From the NCBI GenBank assembly GCA_004000035.1, contig RJAE01000010.1, positions 1 through 64,000 of the forward strand: 64,000 nucleotides of DNA, given 5' to 3'. Shown here piece after piece: positions 35,580-43,233 of the stretch. The notes below the pieces were generated by a model that was not told the origin of the DNA, did not search any database, and saw only the letters and a program-made list of their open reading frames with translations. The position numbers were made by a program, and so were the translations under genes. Source of the stretch: Arthrobacter sulfonylureivorans (GTDB lineage Bacteria > Actinomycetota > Actinomycetes > Actinomycetales > Micrococcaceae). Position 1 is the first letter of the stretch, and each line of letters starts with the position of its first letter.

Positions 35580-36251
35580 ATGCGAACACCTGACGCTGCC
35601 GTCGCGGCAGCGAACCATCCCTCCACCGGCGACGCCGGGACATCCTTCACGGCCACGCCGCGTGAATTCGGCGTGGGGGCCCGACTGACCCTGGCGGTCA
35701 TGGCCGATGACTACGTCGACGTCATCCTGGGGGCGCTGCGAAGCGCCGACGCCACCGGGCTCGAGGTGCAGACGGGGAAAGTCAGCACCTACGTCTCGGG
35801 CGCCGAACAGGACGTCTTGCGCTATCTGAGCCAGGTGATTGCCGGGGCCGGACGCAGCGGAGCGCACGTAGCGGCCGCGGTCCACCTGTCCCGCGGCTGC
35901 CCGGGTGGCGTCAGCTGCGACATACCCGAGGGCGGCGCGGCGCTGTATTCGGAGATCCCGCAACTGGAACCGACCGGAATCAAGACAGCGGCAGACTGGG
36001 CGATCTACCCGCTCGCCGACGGCGGAACCGACACTGCCGCAGCGGACCACATGCGCGACATCTACGCCACCATCGACTACGCCAAGTCCACCGGCGTGAC
36101 CGTCACCGAAGACCACTACGTTACCCGGCTGGACGGAGACGTCGCCCAGGTCCTGCAGACCATCGCCGCTGGCTGGATCCTGATTGGGCGGTCCGTCCAG
36201 CACGTTGTCACGCACGCCACCCTGTCCATCAACAGCCCCAGTGCGTCCTGA
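35580..36251 (+). CDS. ykoF: YkoF-type thiamine/HMP-binding protein
   Basis: 223-aa protein of the YkoF family, which in Bacillus binds thiamine and is thought to serve uptake of the hydroxymethylpyrimidine (HMP) precursor. Two similar halves are visible: GVGARLTLAVMADDYVDVILGALRSADATGLEVQTGKVSTYVSG, and ATGIKTAADWAIYPLADGG followed by DHMRDIYATIDYAKSTGVTV. This duplicated ferredoxin-like fold is typical. ATG at 35580 follows AGAAGGG. It is the first gene under the TPP riboswitch and is 22 bases from ykoE. Confidence 0.9.
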   Translation: MRTPDAAVAAANHPSTGDAGTSFTATPREFGVGARLTLAVMADDYVDVILGALRSADATGLEVQTGKVSTYVSGAEQDVLRYLSQVIAGAGRSGAHVAAAVHLSRGCPGGVSCDIPEGGAALYSEIPQLEPTGIKTAADWAIYPLADGGTDTAAADHMRDIYATIDYAKSTGVTVTEDHYVTRLDGDVAQVLQTIAAGWILIGRSVQHVVTHATLSINSPSAS

Positions 36252-36273
36252 CGCTGGCCCGGAAGGAACCCCC

Positions 36274-36891
36274 ATGTCAACATCATCTGGTCCCGCCCGC
36301 ACACGGTCTTCCTGGAGCCTGAAGGACCTGGTCCTGCTGGTCGTCCTCGGCGTCGTCTTCGGCTTCCTCTACTGGGTCTTCGTCCAGGCCTGGACTGCCC
36401 TCTCGCTCCTCATGGGGCCCGCCGGAGACCTTTCGCAGCACTTTCTGGCCGGCAGCTGGCTGCTGGTCGCGCCGATCGCCATTGCCATCGTCCAGCGTCC
36501 CTTTGCCGGCGTGATCGCGGAGGTCCTGGCCTCGGTGATCGAGGTCGTATTCCTGGGCTCGGCGGTGGGCCCGCTGCTCTTCATCGCGGCCGCAATCCAG
36601 GGCATCGGCAGTGAAATCCCGTTCGCGGCCACCCGCTACCGTTCCTACAGCTGGCTCACCTACGCCCTGTCCGGCCTGCTCGGCGCCGGTCTGGTCTTCT
36701 TCTATTCGGCCTTCCGGTCCGGCTGGTATGGCCAGGACCTGTTCTTCACCCGTCTGGTCATCCACCTGATTTCCGGGGTGGTGCTGGGCGGGCTGCTGGC
36801 GAAGGTCATCGTCGACGCCTTGGCGAAGACCGGCGTCGTGGACAACTTCGCGATCGGGCGGGCCCGGTTGGGCAAGACCAATGCCCGCTGA
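36274..36891 (+). CDS. ykoE: YkoE, substrate-specific (S) component of a thiamine-precursor ECF transporter
   Basis: 205-aa membrane protein with about six hydrophobic segments (LVLLVVLGVVFGFLYWVFVQ at the start, then WLLVAPIAIAIVQRPFAGVI, VVFLGSAVGPLLFIAAAIQG, and LVIHLISGVVLGGLLA). It is the S component that captures HMP or a related precursor and docks on the YkoC/YkoD energising module. ATG at 36274 follows GGAAGGAA at 6 nt. Its stop overlaps the start of ykoD by 11 bases, which points to translational coupling. Confidence 0.9.
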   Translation: MSTSSGPARTRSSWSLKDLVLLVVLGVVFGFLYWVFVQAWTALSLLMGPAGDLSQHFLAGSWLLVAPIAIAIVQRPFAGVIAEVLASVIEVVFLGSAVGPLLFIAAAIQGIGSEIPFAATRYRSYSWLTYALSGLLGAGLVFFYSAFRSGWYGQDLFFTRLVIHLISGVVLGGLLAKVIVDALAKTGVVDNFAIGRARLGKTNAR

Positions 36892-38602
36892 GCCTGCCCT
36901 GGCGCTCCACGACGTAGCTGTGGAGTTTCCCCGGCGTGATGCCGCCGTGCTGCGCGGCATCACGCTGCGGCTGGAACCCGGCGAGCACCTGATCGTGCTC
37001 GGGGCTTCGGGGTCCGGAAAATCCACGCTGTTGCAGGCGATAACGGGCGTGGTGCCGCACACGGTGCTGTCCACGCTGACCGGCAGCGTGTCGGTGAAGG
37101 GGACGGCCACGACGGACGCGTCCGTCGTCGAGCTCTCGCGCCATGTCGGGGTCCTCGCCCAGGATCCCTCCTCCGGGGTCTGCCTGCCGGACGTTGAACA
37201 GGAACTGGCCCTCCCTTTGGAGAACCGCGCCGTGCCGCCGGAGCACATATCGGCCCGGATCGACCACGCGCTGTCGTTGGTCGGTGCGGCCGGTCTGCGG
37301 CAGCGCCAGACGAACAAGCTGTCCGGCGGCGAGGGCCAGCGTGTGGCACTCGCCGCCAGCCTGATCGCCGAACCGGCCCTCCTGCTGCTCGATGAGCCGA
37401 CCTCCATGCTCGATCCGGCCGGCCTCACCGCCGTGCGTCAGGCTATTGACGCGGCCGCAGCCGCCTACGGTCCGGCTGTGGTGCTGGTCGAACACCGGCT
37501 CGACGACTACGCCGGCCGGGCGGGAATTGCCGGGCTGCCGGGCCGGGCCCTCGTGCTCGGCGACGCAGGGCAGGTCCTGGCCGATGGCGCCACTGCGGCT
37601 GTGCTGGCCGGCAGCGCCGGCCGGCTCAATGCCCGCGGATGCTGGTTGCCGCTGGAAACGGAACTGTTGGCAGTCACCGGGCAGCCCGGCGGCCTGGGTT
37701 CGCGCGACGTCTGCTCTGCCCTCCGCGCTCTGGCGCTACCCGACGACGACGGCGGCGCTCCAGACGCGCCCGGTGCCGGCGACACGGTCCTCGCCGCGGA
37801 GAATGTCTCCGTCTCACGCGGCGCCGGACGGAAGAAGCGCCGGCGCCGGCGCGCGGACCGGGTGGAACCGGCCATCCTCAGAAACGTCAACGTCGAGCTC
37901 AGGCGCGGCGAGATCACGGCCCTGCTGGGAGCCAACGGAACGGGCAAAACGTCGTTGCTGCTCACCCTCGCAGGGCTCCTCCCGCCCGCCGAAGGAACGG
38001 TGCTGGGTGCCCGCCCCGGCATGGTGTTCCAGAACCCCGAACACCAGTTCGTGGCGCATACCGTCGCGGAGGAAGTCCGGCACGGGCGGCCCGATGCTGC
38101 GCCGGACTTCTTCAACCACCTGTTGGAACAGCACCGGCTCACGCATCTGGCCGACCAGAGCCCCTTCCGACTGTCCGGCGGCGAAAAGCGCCGCCTGAGC
38201 GTCGCTGCCATGCTGGCCCACGAACGGCCGTCCTTACTGGCGGACGAGCCGACGTTCGGCCTGGACCGGCGGGACACGATTGCCACCGCCAGCGCGTTCA
38301 AGCAGGCGGCGGCCGGCGGCAGCGCCATTCTCTTCTCCAGCCACGACCTGCGCACCGTTGCCGCGCTGGCCGACCGCGCCGTCGTCGTCGCCGAGCGCAC
38401 CGTGATTGCCGACGGCGCCGTCTTCGACGTCCTGCGCGACGCGAATGTCCTGGCGCGAGCCGGCCTCAGGCTGCCGCCGCTGCTCGACTGGCTGCTCGCA
38501 GAGTTCGCTTCGGACCGCGAAATCCGCCGCGTCCTCGACCGGCTGGATGCGGCAGTTTCCGGTGGGTCTTCCGTGCAGCGCCTGGCCGGGAGCCGCGCAT
38601 GA
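36881..38602 (+). CDS. ykoD: YkoD, double ATPase component of the thiamine-precursor ECF transporter
   Basis: 573-aa protein made of two ABC ATPase domains in tandem. Domain 1 has Walker A GASGSGKSTLLQ near residue 45, signature LSGGEGQRVALAASL and Walker B LLLLDEPTSMLDP. Domain 2 has Walker A GANGTGKTSLLL, signature LSGGEKRRLSVAAML and Walker B SLLADEPTFGLDR. The linker contains a short Arg/Lys run (RKKRRRRR). It powers uptake through YkoE together with YkoC. Its last four bases overlap the first codon of ykoC (ATGA). Confidence 0.92.
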   Translation: MPAEPALALHDVAVEFPRRDAAVLRGITLRLEPGEHLIVLGASGSGKSTLLQAITGVVPHTVLSTLTGSVSVKGTATTDASVVELSRHVGVLAQDPSSGVCLPDVEQELALPLENRAVPPEHISARIDHALSLVGAAGLRQRQTNKLSGGEGQRVALAASLIAEPALLLLDEPTSMLDPAGLTAVRQAIDAAAAAYGPAVVLVEHRLDDYAGRAGIAGLPGRALVLGDAGQVLADGATAAVLAGSAGRLNARGCWLPLETELLAVTGQPGGLGSRDVCSALRALALPDDDGGAPDAPGAGDTVLAAENVSVSRGAGRKKRRRRRADRVEPAILRNVNVELRRGEITALLGANGTGKTSLLLTLAGLLPPAEGTVLGARPGMVFQNPEHQFVAHTVAEEVRHGRPDAAPDFFNHLLEQHRLTHLADQSPFRLSGGEKRRLSVAAMLAHERPSLLADEPTFGLDRRDTIATASAFKQAAAGGSAILFSSHDLRTVAALADRAVVVAERTVIADGAVFDVLRDANVLARAGLRLPPLLDWLLAEFASDREIRRVLDRLDAAVSGGSSVQRLAGSRA

Positions 38603-39414
38603 CCGCCAAATCTGCCGAATTACCGGCGTCCTTCGCCTCCGGCAGTGTCCTCGCCCGGCGCAATCCCACGGTCAAGCTCGCGCTGTTGTTTGTCGTGTCG
38701 CTGGCGATGGTCTTCATTTTTGATCCGGTCACCCCGGCCGTGCTCTACGTCGTGGCCCTGGCCGCCGTCGTTGCTTCCACCCGGCTGCCCCTCCGAACGC
38801 TGGCGCTGGGTCACGTCCCCTTCCTCGCCTTCGGTCTGGGCATCTTGATGGTCAACGCGCTCAGCCGCCCGGGCTACATCCTGTGGGATGCCGGCCCCCT
38901 GCGGATCACCGCCGAAGGACTGTCGGTCGGCGGTTCCTTGGCCCTGCGGACCCTGGTGATCGGCATTCTCGCCATCGGCTTCATCGCTTCCACCGACGGC
39001 GTGGCGCTGATGGGAAGCCTGCATCAACATGCCAGGCTCGGTTCCCGGATCACCTATGCCGTGCTGGCCGGCTACCGCATGCTGCAGGAGATGCCCCGGG
39101 AGTGGCAGACCATCCGTCAGGCCCACGCCGTCCGGGCGCAGCTCCGCCCGGACGGTTCGCTGCCCAGCGGCCTGGCCGCCTACGGTCGTGCGGCCTTTGC
39201 CCTGCTGGTGGTCTCGGTGCGCAAAGGCGAACGGATGGCCCAGTCGCTGGAATCCCGTGGACTTGGGCTGACCCCGCGGACCACCTGGCGGAAAATTCCC
39301 CTCACCCGCACCGACTGGCTGATGGCAGCAGCCGTCCTGGCCGTGCTCGGCGGGATCGTGTACGCCAGCCACGTCCTGGGGTTTTTGGAAGGATACGATG
39401 CGCTCTTCAGCTGA
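38599..39414 (+). CDS. ykoC: YkoC, transmembrane (T) component of the thiamine-precursor ECF transporter
   Basis: 271-aa CbiQ/EcfT-type membrane protein. The N-terminal helices are LALLFVVSLAMVFIFDPVTPAVLYVVALAAVVAS. The cytoplasmic coupling helices carry the family Ala-Arg-Gly-like motifs (TIRQAHAVRAQL and ERMAQSLESRGLG), which contact the two ATPase domains. A last hydrophobic helix, WLMAAAVLAVLGGIVYASHVLGF, ends the protein. The start overlaps ykoD (ATGA). Its 3' end overlaps the LLM oxidoreductase by 17 bases, so that gene belongs to the same riboswitch-controlled operon. Confidence 0.9.
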   Translation: MTAKSAELPASFASGSVLARRNPTVKLALLFVVSLAMVFIFDPVTPAVLYVVALAAVVASTRLPLRTLALGHVPFLAFGLGILMVNALSRPGYILWDAGPLRITAEGLSVGGSLALRTLVIGILAIGFIASTDGVALMGSLHQHARLGSRITYAVLAGYRMLQEMPREWQTIRQAHAVRAQLRPDGSLPSGLAAYGRAAFALLVVSVRKGERMAQSLESRGLGLTPRTTWRKIPLTRTDWLMAAAVLAVLGGIVYASHVLGFLEGYDALFS

Positions 39415-40747
39415 CGGCATGCACCTGGTGGCGATGGTCAACCCGCCCACCAGCCAGTATTCGGAGAATTGGCGGCATCCGCTCTCCCGGCGGGACTGGC
39501 TGAGCGCGGAGTTTTACCTCGATCTGGGCCGGACGCTGGAACGAGGCTGCTTTGACATGCTGTTCCTGCCCGACGCGCTGGCCGTCCCGGAGGACAACAC
39601 GGGCGACTTCGCCACCACGCTGGTCACCGGCGGCAAAGGCGCCATCTATCTCGACCCCTTGATTACGCTGTCGCTGGTTGCCGGGGCCACCCGGCATCTG
39701 GGGTTGGCCGCGACCATCTCCACCACCTTCACCCCTGCCTACAGCATCGCCCGGAAGCTGCTCTCGCTGGATCACCTCTCCGGTGGCCGGGTCGCCTGGA
39801 ACATCGTCACCTCCACCACCGACGCCGAGGCCGCCAACTTTGGCCTGACCGCCATCCCGCCCAAGGCGGAGCGGTATGACCGGGCCGACGACGTCGTCCA
39901 GACCGTGGTGGACCTGTGGGAATCCTGGCAGCCCGGGGCCTTGACGCTGGACGGTCCGCGACGTCGGTTCGCGGATCCTGACCTGGTGCACCGGATACCG
40001 GAACGGCCCCATTCCGGCAGGAGCCGGCCGCTGAGCCGCGGTCCGATCACGCTGCCGCGCAGTCCGCAGGGCCGGCCGGTACTCATGCAGGCAGGATCTT
40101 CGCCGCGCGGCATGGAGTTCGCCGCCCGCTGGGCCGAGGTCGTGTTCGCCGTGGCCGACACACCGGACGCCATGCGGGCCGTGCGGAGCGAACTTCGGAG
40201 CCGGGCTGCGGCCGCCGGACGGAATCCGGATCAGCTGGCCGTGCTTCCGGCGGTCCAGCCGATCACCGGTGCCACCCGCGCCGCCGCCTTCGCCACCGTC
40301 CAAAGCCTGGAAGCGGCACTCGATGAGGAAGGCGTCCTGACGAAGTTGGGCCGGCTCCTGCACGCGGCCCGGGAGGACCTCAACCCGGACGGCAGCGCCG
40401 AGGAGTTGCTGCTGGCCCACCGCGGAGCCACCGGCAGCGAGGGGTTCGAACAGATGCTGCTCGCCGCAGCCCGCCGCCAATCCATGACCGTCCGCGACCT
40501 TGCCAACGCCCAGGCCATGAACCAGCTGCACCCGCAGCCGGTCGGCGATCCGGCGGACATCGCCGACTACTTGTGCGAACTTTACGACTCGGAAGCGGCT
40601 GACGGTTTCGTGATCATGTCCGCGCTCTACCCGTCCTCGCTCGAAGAGTTCGTCAACGGCGTGGTCCCGGAGCTGCAGGCACGAGGCCGGTTCCGGTCCT
40701 CGTATTCGGGGCGCACCCTGCGCGACCACTTGGGAGCGTCCCTCTGA
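39398..40747 (+). CDS. LLM-class FMN-dependent monooxygenase (NtaA/SnaA/DszA type) in the thiamine operon
   Basis: 449-aa luciferase-like monooxygenase of the nitrilotriacetate/dibenzothiophene-sulfone group, which uses FMNH2 from a separate reductase. Characteristic stretches are HPLSRRDWLSAEFYLDLGRTLERGCFDMLFLPDALAVPEDN, LSLDHLSGGRVAWNIVTSTTDAEAANFG and SPQGRPVLMQAGSSPRGMEFAARWAEVVFAV. ATG at 39398 sits behind GGAAGGA and overlaps ykoC; 39419 is an alternative. As the last gene of a TPP-riboswitch operon it probably converts an imported thiamine-related compound (for example an oxidised or modified pyrimidine or thiazole) into a usable precursor. This is inference from position. Confidence 0.87.
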   Translation: MRSSADGMHLVAMVNPPTSQYSENWRHPLSRRDWLSAEFYLDLGRTLERGCFDMLFLPDALAVPEDNTGDFATTLVTGGKGAIYLDPLITLSLVAGATRHLGLAATISTTFTPAYSIARKLLSLDHLSGGRVAWNIVTSTTDAEAANFGLTAIPPKAERYDRADDVVQTVVDLWESWQPGALTLDGPRRRFADPDLVHRIPERPHSGRSRPLSRGPITLPRSPQGRPVLMQAGSSPRGMEFAARWAEVVFAVADTPDAMRAVRSELRSRAAAAGRNPDQLAVLPAVQPITGATRAAAFATVQSLEAALDEEGVLTKLGRLLHAAREDLNPDGSAEELLLAHRGATGSEGFEQMLLAAARRQSMTVRDLANAQAMNQLHPQPVGDPADIADYLCELYDSEAADGFVIMSALYPSSLEEFVNGVVPELQARGRFRSSYSGRTLRDHLGASL

Positions 40748-40797
40748 GGCAGCAAGCCCCAACCGGGCAGCGGTAACCGAACGCCCGCTGCGTCCCC

Positions 40798-40840
40798 GGA
40801 GGTCCGGCCTGTGCGCACGTGCCGGACCTCCAACGTTTTT
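40798..40840. terminator. bidirectional terminator between the LLM gene and the SDR gene
   Basis: GGAGGTCCGGC pairs perfectly with GCCGGACCTCC over a 12-base loop, followed by AACGTTTTT on the plus strand. It separates two convergent genes and can serve both. Confidence 0.85.
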
Positions 40841-40862
40841 GCCCCGCGGTCCCGGGGTCCGC

Positions 40863-41684
40863 TCAGCGCTGGTACACCCGGGCCAGCACGGCGTCGAAGA
40901 CCCGGTCCGGCAGCAGCCGGCGAGCGCTCATGATGGTCCGCGCGCCCCGGCCCACCGGGTACCGGCTGCGGATGCGGTGCGCGGCCGCGATGCGGGCGAT
41001 ACGCCGGCCCACCACCTCCGGGCGCGTTCCCGTCCGCTCCGTATAAGCCCCTGACATCGCCTGCGCGACGCTCTCCGCCTGCCGTTCGTACGCTGTCCCC
41101 TCCGAGCTCTGCAGCAGGCTGTTCACCGCAATCGAGCTCCACTCGGTCAGAATGGGCCCGGGCTCGATGATCACCACGTCAATGCCGTAGGGCTTGAGTT
41201 CCACTCGAAGACAGTCCGATAAGCCTTCCACCGCAAATTTGGCCGCGTGATACCAGCCGCCGAGCGGCTCGTAGAAGACGCCGCCGATCGAGGACACGTT
41301 GATGATCCGGCCGCTGCCCTGCGCGCGCATGGCGGGGGCGACCAATTGAATGAGCCGCCCCATCCCGAACAGGTTCACCTCGAACTGCTGCCGGGCATCA
41401 GCCAGCGGCACGTCCTCCACGGAGCCGAAGGATGCGTAGCCCGCATTGTTGACCAGCACGTCCAGGCGGCCCTGTTCAGCCAGCATCCGCTGCACCCCGT
41501 CGACCATGGACGCGTCGTCGGTCAGGTCCATGCCGAGCACGCGGACCCCGTGCACTTCCAGTTGGCGCATCCGCTCCAGCCGGCGCGCTGCCGCGTAGAC
41601 CGTGAAACCGCGGCTCACCAGTTCGCGGCAGGTGTGTTCGCCGATTCCGGAGGAAGCCCCGGTCACCAGTGCCACTTTTTCCAT
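40863..41684 (-). CDS. short-chain dehydrogenase/reductase (copy 1)
   Basis: 273-aa SDR. The NAD(P) loop is VALVTGASSGIGEHTCRELV with an Arg-Arg after the second strand (AAARRLERM), suggesting NADP preference. VLVNNAGYASFGSVEDV follows, then the catalytic Ser in IINVSSIGG and YHAAKFAVEGLSD (Y-x3-K). Classical SDRs of this shape oxidise secondary alcohols or reduce ketones; the substrate is unknown. ATG at 41684 follows GGGGAG at 7 nt and is preferred over ATG at 41690, which touches that site. It lies 15 bases downstream of the lipoprotein gene on the same strand. Confidence 0.87.
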   Translation of the reverse strand: MEKVALVTGASSGIGEHTCRELVSRGFTVYAAARRLERMRQLEVHGVRVLGMDLTDDASMVDGVQRMLAEQGRLDVLVNNAGYASFGSVEDVPLADARQQFEVNLFGMGRLIQLVAPAMRAQGSGRIINVSSIGGVFYEPLGGWYHAAKFAVEGLSDCLRVELKPYGIDVVIIEPGPILTEWSSIAVNSLLQSSEGTAYERQAESVAQAMSGAYTERTGTRPEVVGRRIARIAAAHRIRSRYPVGRGARTIMSARRLLPDRVFDAVLARVYQR

Positions 41685-41699
41685 CGCCATCTCCCCGCG

Positions 41700-42839
41700 T
41701 CACTTCCCCAACGCGACGACGACGGCGGTGCTCGCCTCGTGCGGCAGGGTCCGGGCTGCGCCGTCAGGCCCAAAGAGCCGCTGGCAGCCATCGATTTCCA
41801 CGGTCAGCGGCGCACCGACGTCCAGCCCGTCGGCAACCGGCCACAAGACCGCAAACTCCGTCGCTTTGTCGTCGCACTCGGCAGCGGGCGCGTCCGCCTT
41901 CAATGCTTTAAGTACGGCATTCATTCCGGGACTGTCGAGGCTGCCTCCACCAACAAACTCTCCGCCGAATACCTCCGTGCCTGAAAACTCCACCTCCGCG
42001 TGCGTACCGGCGGTCGGCGCTGCGCCGGCTTCGGGCCGATCAATGTTGTAGTGGCAGACCCTGAGCGAGTCCACCTCGCCGACCTCGGGAACCAGGCCTG
42101 CGGAACCGGAGACCGTGGCACCGGTGCCCTCCGCGCCCAGTTCCGGGGCCGGTATCGGCGCCACGTCGATTCCGACCGCCACCGGTTCCTTCCACTCGGC
42201 CTGGCAGTTGGCGTCCAGTGCCGCCTTCGGTTGGATGAGTTCCATCTTGTGCTGTGTCGACTCGACCACCTCCATGCCACCAAGGATCTCGCGCACGCCG
42301 GGCTTCGTCTTGCCGCAGGAATTCGTCGGCCATGCCGCGCGCATTGCCCTGCCCTGTTCATCCAGCAGCCAGAGATCGGGAACCAGTTCCATGTCCGCCG
42401 TGCAGGCCTGGTTCGCTCTGGGTGGGTCGCTCGGCTGTGCCAGGGCGTCCAGCAGTCCGTCCATGTTCCCGGTGAGGCGCTCCTCCGTGACCGCCGACCA
42501 CAGGCCCTCGGCATCTTCGACCGTCGCCATCATGAAGGCGTCACAGCGGATGACTTCGACAGGCACGAATGCTTCGGGCACGCTGCCGGCCACTGGTGGC
42601 GGAGGCGCGGACGGCTTCCCGGGCTCCACGATGTGCTGCGCTGTTGTGCAATCAACGGCATCGACCAACTCTGCCTCTGGCCGTGATTTTTGTCCGGGGT
42701 CGCCCGGCAACTGTCCGCAGGCCGCCAAGCTGCACATTGCCATCAGCGCCGCCACGCCCAGTCCATACATCCGTCTTCGACCGCCGAGAAACCAATTCCG
42801 CTGCACGCTGCTGTCCCCCATCGCCGTCGTTTCGGCCAT
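41700..42839 (-). CDS. lipoprotein of unknown function
   Basis: 379-aa protein with a basic N-terminus (WFLGGRRRM), a hydrophobic segment YGLGVAALMAMCSLAACGQ with a lipobox Cys, then a soluble extracellular region with paired Cys residues and Pro/Ala-rich parts (PGKPSAPPPPVAGSVPEAFV). No enzymatic motif or family is recognisable. The start is uncertain: ATG at 42839 or 42821 are both possible, and a later ATG at 42770 directly before the hydrophobic segment would also give a lipoprotein. It precedes the SDR gene in the same direction. Confidence 0.6.
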   Translation of the reverse strand: MAETTAMGDSSVQRNWFLGGRRRMYGLGVAALMAMCSLAACGQLPGDPGQKSRPEAELVDAVDCTTAQHIVEPGKPSAPPPPVAGSVPEAFVPVEVIRCDAFMMATVEDAEGLWSAVTEERLTGNMDGLLDALAQPSDPPRANQACTADMELVPDLWLLDEQGRAMRAAWPTNSCGKTKPGVREILGGMEVVESTQHKMELIQPKAALDANCQAEWKEPVAVGIDVAPIPAPELGAEGTGATVSGSAGLVPEVGEVDSLRVCHYNIDRPEAGAAPTAGTHAEVEFSGTEVFGGEFVGGGSLDSPGMNAVLKALKADAPAAECDDKATEFAVLWPVADGLDVGAPLTVEIDGCQRLFGPDGAARTLPHEASTAVVVALGK

Positions 42840-43107
42840 TCTATGACCCCGGCCCGCGCCTCCGAGGCCAGAACGGTGGCAGTTCGTCCTCATGTTGTCC
42901 GGCTGTAATGGGCGTGACGGACCTCCGACCGATGCTCGCTGGCGCTGCCGCTCAGGCCGGTGGGCTGAGCGGGCGCTTCCCATGGAAGGGTGCTAGGGGG
43001 TAGCCAATCGTCTTTACCGCTTGCCGTCCGGGCCGGGATCCCGCGCACAGGTGCCGAGAGGTGACTTAGGCACGCACCGAACAGCGCGTCCGCCAGCAGC
43101 CCGAATA

Positions 43108-43123
43108 AGTTGACGCGTCAACT
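43108..43123. promoter_or_regulatory. 16-bp perfect palindrome upstream of the first KstD-like gene
   Basis: AGTTGACGCGTCAACT is a perfect palindrome, about 110 bases before the GTG start at 43234. The TTGACG inside it could also be a -35 box, with TAAGAT at 43134-43139 as -10 (18-base spacer), so a bound dimer would cover the promoter. It differs from the 19-bp GntR element, so a second regulator, not encoded nearby, is implied. Confidence 0.65.
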
Positions 43124-43233
43124 AAATGGGACTAAGATAAATGCATCTGCATGTATTTGTCTGGCGTTGGGTTCCCATCCCAGTGAGGCCAAATGACAAG
43201 GACGCCTGCGGAACCAATAGCAAGGAGGAAATC

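Noticed and set aside
39407-40762. 451-codon minus-strand frame opposite the LLM monooxygenase
   Set aside because: Antisense shadow; the terminator at 40798-40840 also argues against it.
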